Source: Pseudoalteromonas sp. XMcav2-N
GTDB lineage: Bacteria; Pseudomonadota; Gammaproteobacteria; Enterobacterales; Alteromonadaceae
Direction of reading: 5' to 3'
DNA: 64,000 nt
Assembly: GCF_024124545.1 (NCBI RefSeq)
Contig: NZ_JAMXSF010000007.1
Span: 124,001 to 188,000, forward strand
The translations under genes were made by a program, and so were the position numbers. The notes under the pieces are model-generated. The model was not told the DNA's origin. It saw only the letters and a program-made list of their open reading frames with translations, and did not search any database. Shown here piece by piece: positions 58,505 to 64,000 of the stretch (positions are counted from its first letter, which is position 1; each line of letters starts with the position of its first letter).

Positions 58505-60658
58505 TTACAGGTCAGCCGGACGCCCAATATCCTTGCTCTGGTAGTTACATACTCCTTCAGGAAAGGTTTGTTCCAGTAATACCTGGTAGGGACGAGCATC
58601 GAACGGGAGATACCAGCCTTTTTGGATGGCGGTTTTAATACTGACCCGTGGGCACTTAAACATATCTCCGCCCCAGTCTCCACCGGCCTGAATTCGACTG
58701 GTACTGAACATAGGAAAACGACTCTGACAATTACCCTGTGGTTTATTATTCCACTGTCCGTCAAAGACATCTGAACCCGCTGCATAGATACTGCCATCTT
58801 TATTGAAGCACGCGTCTTGTAAAGAGGCTGGTCTTGCCAACGCAGCATCAAGCTGTGGGTTGCGTTTCATTTCGAGTAACCATGCGTCCATGGCAGCAAA
58901 AGCAGCTGTGGTGGGGTTGTGGTCTTTATGCGCAACCCAGATAACATGGTTTTGACTGTGGCCATTATGTTTAGCAATGCGTACCCGGCTGTAAAATGAT
59001 GCAGACATATGATGCATGTCTAGCTCATTTTCCAGATAGTGCCGCGCATCTATAATCGGCAAATTTACTTTGCCAATAAATACTTGTCCTGATCGATATG
59101 CTTGTTCCATGGCCTCTAATGAACCTTCATGACGACGTGCAGGCCCTGTAGAGGCATTTGTTATGTTATGGTTTCCCCAGAGCGTTAGCCAGATAGGGAT
59201 GCGGGTGCCCAGTGGCAGTGCAATGTCCTCCTGACGCATGTCTGCTTGGCGCTTCCAACCACCAATATGATGATTGATGTGAATGAATTCCTCAAAACTA
59301 ATATGACCCTCACGCAGAGCGTTCAGACCATACTGGACGCCTACATTATCCCAGGTACTTTTGCCAAAGCCTTGCTCATCTGTGCCAAAAATATGTACCA
59401 GGTCCTGCCAGTAGCTCCAGCGAGTTTGGGCAATCACTTCATCAGAAAAAAAAGGTCTTAAAAAACCTTGTCGAGGATTATTAATGAATGCTGACAGGCC
59501 AAAATAGCCATTAATGCACTCGCTGTTACCATCCGGAAATGACGGAACGAACCCTGCCATGAGCTGGTTCAGAGGCTGCAAAAAGCCGGCTTTTTGCGGA
59601 AAGTCATTGATTGCATTGAGACCCTCAATTTGTCGCCTACGCTCCCAATCCCGCCAGGCTTTTGGGTCCTGTGCTCGGAAAGTGAAGTAGTTATTGAGCA
59701 GATCACAATCAAGTGCATAGGTGGTTTGTGTGATCATGTCGGGATAGCTGTACAGTGGGATAAGCCCGTCCAGAATCCCTTTACTATTTTGTCCTATCAG
59801 GTACTGCGCCAGTCCCCCTCCGGATCCGCCAATGCCCACGGTATACAGAGGTTCACCATATAGGCTAATAAACTGCTGCTTGACACGTCTGGCTGTATCT
59901 TCTGCAAGCAACATGTTGTAGGTATAACTGGTTTTGTTGCCACTAGAGCTTATCACCGCATACCCGTCCAGCAGTTGCTGAGCCTGGCGAGTCATTACCC
60001 GGGAGGCCTTTTGTCGGCCTTGGCGGTAGCCAATCCCTGATCCCCCATTAAACTGATAAATAAGCTTTTGGTTCCATTTAGAATGGCTACTACGCTCCCC
60101 AACTTCTTCATTGGAAATTGGCATGACAAGGGTATAAATAAAACGGTTAATGGTCCCTTGCTCTACTCTGAACAAGGGGGATGAGTCATGTGAGCGGGCG
60201 CTGTTTTCATCGAGCCTGGTGGCAATATACTCACCGTCTTGCATGGTCAAAGTGAAGTAGAATAACCGAGTGGGCAGTGAGCAGTCTTTGCTGTAGCCGA
60301 TGACCTGTGTTCCCTGAAAAACGGGTATACCCAGGCCCTGTTGATTGTCTACAAGCGGTTGCCCAAGCTCAGACTCCTGGGTCATGCAAAAGAAAGGATA
60401 CTGATTCGGCCCTGAATACAGGTTTGTTGTTGGCCCTGTTTTTTCTAACTCTATTGGAAAGTTAAATGAATCCTGTGGTCTGGAAACCTCTGAAATATGG
60501 GGAGTAAAGCGCAACAGCTGATTGGGCTGTGGTGTAGCAATCGCGCCTATCTGTCGGGCACTGACCTCATCATGGTGAGGGTAGAAGTGCATTATCACAC
60601 CCGTGATTGCTATCAGCACTAAGCTGAACAGAAACATGAACCCGACATTTTTGCTCAT
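58505..60658 (-). CDS. DUF6351-family alpha/beta-hydrolase-like exported protein
   Basis: A 717-residue protein with an N-terminal membrane anchor or uncleaved signal (VGFMFLFSLVLIAITGVIMHF). The middle shows an alpha/beta-hydrolase nucleophile elbow, YTVGIGGSGGGLAQYLIGQN (G-x-S-G-G), preceded by LLDGYAVISSSGN and followed by GILDGLIPLYSYPD, which is the DUF6351 pattern as I recall it. A late His-containing segment (HVIWVAHKDHN) may give the catalytic His. The natural substrate is unknown; relatives are found in ester- or peptide-degrading contexts. AGAGG lies five bases before the ATG. It lies 60 bp upstream of the GGCT-like gene on the same strand. Confidence 0.78.
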   Translation of the reverse strand: MSKNVGFMFLFSLVLIAITGVIMHFYPHHDEVSARQIGAIATPQPNQLLRFTPHISEVSRPQDSFNFPIELEKTGPTTNLYSGPNQYPFFCMTQESELGQPLVDNQQGLGIPVFQGTQVIGYSKDCSLPTRLFYFTLTMQDGEYIATRLDENSARSHDSSPLFRVEQGTINRFIYTLVMPISNEEVGERSSHSKWNQKLIYQFNGGSGIGYRQGRQKASRVMTRQAQQLLDGYAVISSSGNKTSYTYNMLLAEDTARRVKQQFISLYGEPLYTVGIGGSGGGLAQYLIGQNSKGILDGLIPLYSYPDMITQTTYALDCDLLNNYFTFRAQDPKAWRDWERRRQIEGLNAINDFPQKAGFLQPLNQLMAGFVPSFPDGNSECINGYFGLSAFINNPRQGFLRPFFSDEVIAQTRWSYWQDLVHIFGTDEQGFGKSTWDNVGVQYGLNALREGHISFEEFIHINHHIGGWKRQADMRQEDIALPLGTRIPIWLTLWGNHNITNASTGPARRHEGSLEAMEQAYRSGQVFIGKVNLPIIDARHYLENELDMHHMSASFYSRVRIAKHNGHSQNHVIWVAHKDHNPTTAAFAAMDAWLLEMKRNPQLDAALARPASLQDACFNKDGSIYAAGSDVFDGQWNNKPQGNCQSRFPMFSTSRIQAGGDWGGDMFKCPRVSIKTAIQKGWYLPFDARPYQVLLEQTFPEGVCNYQSKDIGRPADL

Positions 60659-60742
60659 AACGACCTCTTCTGATTCAAATCAGTACGCATAATAATAAGT
60701 GTAGGGCGAAAGAGCGAAGGGGGTTGTTGTTTATTTGTTATT

Positions 60743-61933
60743 TCAGTGGGCAGGGTTGTAACTGTTATGCACTTTGTCGATGGCTTTTAGGATGGTGACC
60801 TTAGTTGAGGGTTTGGTGATATAGCCAGTCAGTCCAAGCGTTGCCCATTTGCGGATCAGGTCCTTATTGCGATTAGTCGACAGGGCAATAATGGGAAGCT
60901 TTTTGCAGTGCTTAAAGGTACGAATGTTTTTCGTGGTATTGTATCCATCCAGCTCAGGCATAAATAAGTCCATAAAAACCATATCAAATTTATGCTTTTT
61001 CAATAGTTTAATAGCCTCCAGACCCGTGGTAGCGTACTCAGTGGTATGGTGTTCTTCATGAAGGATCTTGAGGAGCATTTCGCGATATATTTCGTTGTCT
61101 TCGACGACCAGAATATGCATTTTGGGTGGCGCGTCAGACGCTGTAGGCGTTGTGACCGCAGGACTGGGAGCAGGGTGTGCCTGAGCGGCTGCAACGCTGC
61201 GTGGGACACCTTTATCATTCAGTACGGCTAACAACTCAGCCATTGAGACCTGTTTGCTTTTGAGTTGCGATTTTAGCAGCTCGACACTCTCAACAAGTTG
61301 ATGCTCAAGTTGCTCTATCAGTGGACTAATATGTTGCTGGTTAAGCTGTTCTAACAGCTTTTTTTGTACCTGATTATGGCATTGCTGTTGTGCAATCTTA
61401 TTTCTATTATTTGCAAAATTTTCCTCTGTTCTGGTTCGGTATTGCGCCACATCGTCAATAAGCGCGCGCAGGTTGTTGTCTATTTTTCCAAAATAAACTT
61501 CCTGTAACTCAGAGCTTTTTTTACTGCCTGACACTTCATTGAGTGCGTTGTGTAAAATCATCCTGAAGCGATAGTTTTCGTACATGGGTTTATGAATAAA
61601 ATAGTCACTGAAAATGTCTTTCATACAGCATTTAAATGCAATGCCTGACTCTTTATTTTCACACAGCAGGATGTTTTTGTGAGGATAATTGAGTAATCCT
61701 TGCTTCGCCAGCTCCGTGTATGTTTCTATACTGCTGGTGACAGTGTCCTTAGCCATGATGACGATGGCCGGACTGCTGTCAACAATCAGCTCCGTCGTTT
61801 CTTGCCACTGAAACACTGTGCGGTATGCGTTTGTATGAGCGCCGACAATTTCTATAACCCCCGTCAGTTCATCTGTTTTGTCACAAACAATAACGACCTT
61901 GGGCTGAGTTTGGTCAGGATTAGTTCTCACCAT
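60743..61933 (-). CDS. Response regulator with N-terminal pseudo-receiver and C-terminal receiver
   Basis: A 396-residue protein. The C-terminal ~125 residues form a normal receiver: MHILVVEDNEIYREMLLKIL, phospho-acceptor Asp in DMVFMDLFMPELDG, Thr/Ser in IIALSTNRNK and Lys in YITKPSTKV. The N-terminal ~125 residues look like a degenerate receiver (KVVIVCDKTDELTGVI; IVIMAKDTVTSS; FIHKPMYENYRF) lacking the acidic pocket. A long helical segment (130-245) joins them. There is no DNA-binding or enzymatic output domain. AGGGA precedes the ATG. It is the last gene of a three-gene minus-strand operon. Confidence 0.87.
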   Translation of the reverse strand: MVRTNPDQTQPKVVIVCDKTDELTGVIEIVGAHTNAYRTVFQWQETTELIVDSSPAIVIMAKDTVTSSIETYTELAKQGLLNYPHKNILLCENKESGIAFKCCMKDIFSDYFIHKPMYENYRFRMILHNALNEVSGSKKSSELQEVYFGKIDNNLRALIDDVAQYRTRTEENFANNRNKIAQQQCHNQVQKKLLEQLNQQHISPLIEQLEHQLVESVELLKSQLKSKQVSMAELLAVLNDKGVPRSVAAAQAHPAPSPAVTTPTASDAPPKMHILVVEDNEIYREMLLKILHEEHHTTEYATTGLEAIKLLKKHKFDMVFMDLFMPELDGYNTTKNIRTFKHCKKLPIIALSTNRNKDLIRKWATLGLTGYITKPSTKVTILKAIDKVHNSYNPAH

Positions 61934-61966
61934 AGTTATCGCTTCCCTGAGCGCATGTATGATACT

Positions 61967-62341
61967 TCACTTTTGTTTAGATGATGCCCCAAGCAGTGCC
62001 TGGAGCTGATGCAAGGATATGGGTTTGACAAAGTAAGTATCTATACCTACGGTAGCGTATCGGCTGGCACAGATTTCATCCCCTGACATGCCTATCAGCT
62101 GGCAGGGCTGTTCATGCTGCGACTGCTGTTCTCGCAGTATACTTGCCAGTTGCAGCCCGCACTCACCGTCTTCAAGGTGCGCATCGATAAAGGCCCAGTC
62201 AAACCAGCCGTACTCAAGGTGTGCCAGTAACTCTTCCTTATCTCTGGCCTGAAATACCTTCACGCCCAGAGTCGCTAATTGATTGCTAAGCAGATTTAAA
62301 AACAGGGCATTATCATCAATCAGTATCGCGCTTTGACTCAT
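61967..62341 (-). CDS. Single-domain response regulator
   Basis: A 124-residue CheY-like receiver: acidic pair in AILIDDNALFL, phospho-acceptor Asp in FDWAFIDAHLEDGE, Ser in LIGMSGDEI and Lys in YFVKPISLHQL. The start ATG (62339-62341) overlaps the TGA of the upstream sensor gene (ATGA), so the two are translationally coupled; a GTG three codons further up has no ribosome site. It probably carries phosphate between a kinase encoded elsewhere and the two-receiver protein encoded 34 bp downstream. Confidence 0.88.
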   Translation of the reverse strand: MSQSAILIDDNALFLNLLSNQLATLGVKVFQARDKEELLAHLEYGWFDWAFIDAHLEDGECGLQLASILREQQSQHEQPCQLIGMSGDEICASRYATVGIDTYFVKPISLHQLQALLGASSKQK

Positions 62342-63930
62342 GCTCCCCACTCCAATAGAGGTTTATCGAGATTGTGCACCAACCAGTTCAATAATGCTTC
62401 GGTGGCCAACGGCTTGGCAAATAAAAAAACCTGTGCAACATCAATACCGCATTGGCGTAAATAGTTTAGTTCACCCACCTGCTCTATGCCTTCTGCGACT
62501 GTCTTTAAAGACAGTTTTTTTGCAAGAACAGACGTTGCAGAGACAATCGCTTGCTTTTTGCTGTCCGTGAGTAATGCAAGCGAGAGAGACTTTTCTCCTT
62601 GTCTGGCAATACTATTAATGATCGTCTGTTGCAACTGTTGTACGGGTAAAGTCGCGGGAAACAGACCGACCAGGTCGTTATCTTTAACGGTAAACTTGCC
62701 GATGTACTCCGTTCCCGTCGCATTTGAAAAAACAGGCTGTTTGGTGATGCTCAGTGTTTGCAAGCGTTCGGTCAGCGGGGTTAGCCATAAGTTATCGATG
62801 GCTATCACCGAATAGGCCAGGTTGTTACTGAGTTCATTTGCCGAGCGGGTGTAGAGGCTGTTACTAAGCTCACCCTGACTGATATCGTGCTCCGACATGA
62901 TAAAAGAGACTATCAAGCCTAACAGTAGCAGTAACTGGGATAGCTTAACCGGAGTCTGATATCGTTTTGGGCTGGTTGTACGCCCGAGCGCTCGCCAAAG
63001 CAGAATGCTCGAAACGATCAGAGCAGCAAGCGAAAGCAGGCTCAGCATGACAGCATCCGATTTTTCTGCGTTGTGCAATGCCAGCTCTGTGCTGAGCCGG
63101 TTTTTGTTGCCAGTCAATTGCGTTTTAACTATTGTGATCAGTTGCTCAAGAAATTGGGTTTTCTGTTGCCACCACTGCTGCGCATTGAAACGGCTCTGGC
63201 CTGTGCGTTCTATTTGCATCACAAGGTTGTCGAGTGTCTGGTTAAGCGGCTGTGCCAGCAGGGTATTCACTTGTTGCGCAATCTCATTATCAAAGGGGGT
63301 GTTCTTTAGCAGAGCAAGGTGTGTGTTGTGCAAAGTAGACAGCTCAAAAATAGCGCTAGCCCGGCTGTCGATGGTGTTGTAAAGCAGGGCATAAGTGTGT
63401 GCCCTGAGTTTTCCTGCCTGTTCAATGGCAAGCGTTAAACTATATAAATGGCTGTTGGGTGCATCGGCAGCAATTTTCAGCTCAATGGCCAGGAACAAAT
63501 CCAGTAGCGCGTTAATTTTAGCTGTGTACAGAGTCATGGCCTGTTCCCGCGTAAGTAAGCGCTGGTCAAACAGCGCCCTGAGATTCATTAACTCTGCTGT
63601 ACTAGGAAGGGACGAGATAAGGTTTTGGTTTTGTGCACCCTGAGTTGCAATACTGGTCAGCGCGGCATTACTGGCATTACGGTACTGATTGAGCTGGTTC
63701 AGGGTGTCTCCGGTGGCGCGCTCCGATAGCCCAAAGGTATAGCCGCGTTCTTTTTGGAGCGCAAAGATAGCATGGCTTATTTGTTGAATATAAAGGACGT
63801 TTTGCAAGCTTTCCTGAGCTGCCGCCACCTGATGATGTGCTGAAAAATAGGCACGAGCGAATCTATCAATCATTACTAAACTGGCAAGAACGACGGCTAA
63901 CCATAGAACAATTCTGACATGCACTCGCAC
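62338..63930 (-). CDS. NIT-type membrane sensor with truncated EAL remnant
   Basis: A 530-residue protein starting at GTG 63928-63930 (AAGGA eight bases upstream). It has a first membrane helix (IVLWLAVVLASLVMIDRF), a helical periplasmic domain with the nitrate/nitrite-sensing-like LQKERGYTFGLSERATG, a second membrane helix (LLSLAALIVSSILLW), a third hydrophobic stretch (LLLLLGLIVSFIM) and an ~100-residue extracytoplasmic-like region. The last ~70 residues (KQAIVSATSVLAKKLSLKTV, AEGIE, FLFAKPL) match only the C-terminal third of an EAL domain; the EAL signature and all metal ligands are absent, so it cannot hydrolyse cyclic di-GMP. It heads the operon with two receiver genes. Confidence 0.8.
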   Translation of the reverse strand: MRVHVRIVLWLAVVLASLVMIDRFARAYFSAHHQVAAAQESLQNVLYIQQISHAIFALQKERGYTFGLSERATGDTLNQLNQYRNASNAALTSIATQGAQNQNLISSLPSTAELMNLRALFDQRLLTREQAMTLYTAKINALLDLFLAIELKIAADAPNSHLYSLTLAIEQAGKLRAHTYALLYNTIDSRASAIFELSTLHNTHLALLKNTPFDNEIAQQVNTLLAQPLNQTLDNLVMQIERTGQSRFNAQQWWQQKTQFLEQLITIVKTQLTGNKNRLSTELALHNAEKSDAVMLSLLSLAALIVSSILLWRALGRTTSPKRYQTPVKLSQLLLLLGLIVSFIMSEHDISQGELSNSLYTRSANELSNNLAYSVIAIDNLWLTPLTERLQTLSITKQPVFSNATGTEYIGKFTVKDNDLVGLFPATLPVQQLQQTIINSIARQGEKSLSLALLTDSKKQAIVSATSVLAKKLSLKTVAEGIEQVGELNYLRQCGIDVAQVFLFAKPLATEALLNWLVHNLDKPLLEWGA

Positions 63931-64000
63931 GTGTGCTTTCCTTAATATAGACGTTTACGCATTTTTAACTATAGTGTATAAACCATCTGTTAATTGGTGA

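Overview
The window reads as chromosome of a marine gammaproteobacterium of Pseudoalteromonas type (inferred from the GlrK/QseG/GlrR operon, an OsmC-YcaO fusion, tandem secreted EF-hand mini-proteins, a microcystin-dependent-protein-like collar protein, a giant cadherin-like adhesin and many sensory genes). It starts inside a leucine-rich-repeat gene and ends just upstream of a sensor gene. No rRNA, tRNA, CRISPR array, transposase or prophage core was found.

Layout: 1-3.2 kb holds an LRR fragment, an acetyltransferase, an amino-acid-type dCache chemoreceptor and a 52-residue peptide gene with a double-glycine RiPP-like leader. 3.4-8.1 kb is glrK-qseG-glrR (minus) facing four tandem EF-hand genes (plus); between them lie two 18-bp inverted repeats and a sigma-54-like promoter, so GlrR probably drives the EF-hand operon. 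8.1-12 kb has a MITE-like element, an acetyltransferase, a Bcr/CflA-type transporter with a divergent LysR regulator, and a small outer-membrane protein.

12.1-23.4 kb is the most unusual region. A housekeeping OsmC-YcaO gene converges on a five-gene minus-strand operon: a TOMM kinase/cyclase/ATPase protein (1367 aa), a 241-aa candidate precursor with an NHLP-like leader segment, an amidohydrolase, a PhyH-type Fe(II)/2OG dioxygenase and a RRE-YcaO cyclodehydratase. This fits an uncharacterised class of thiazole/oxazole-modified peptide pathways. Its middle 5.1 kb is clearly AT-richer than both ends, with the boundaries inside the first and last genes at domain borders, suggesting cassette exchange of precursor and tailoring genes.

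23.8-28.3 kb has a Tat-exported NHL-like protein, a methyltransferase-formyltransferase pair, an unknown protein and a collar-domain protein. 28.4-47.6 kb is one 6399-aa surface protein with 17 tandem 104-aa Ig-like repeats, many cadherin-like/He_PIG domains, and an odd end: a GlyGly-CTERM-like sorting signal, then a second signal-peptide-like segment, then an outer-membrane beta-barrel.

47.7-64 kb carries an rRNA-type methyltransferase, a periplasmic binding protein, a lipoprotein, a TPR histidine kinase broken by two in-frame stops, an M14 carboxypeptidase with PKD domains, an M20 hydrolase with an altered metal motif, an unknown secreted protein, a GGCT-like protein, a DUF6351 hydrolase, and a three-gene sensory operon whose first protein carries only the last part of an EAL domain.
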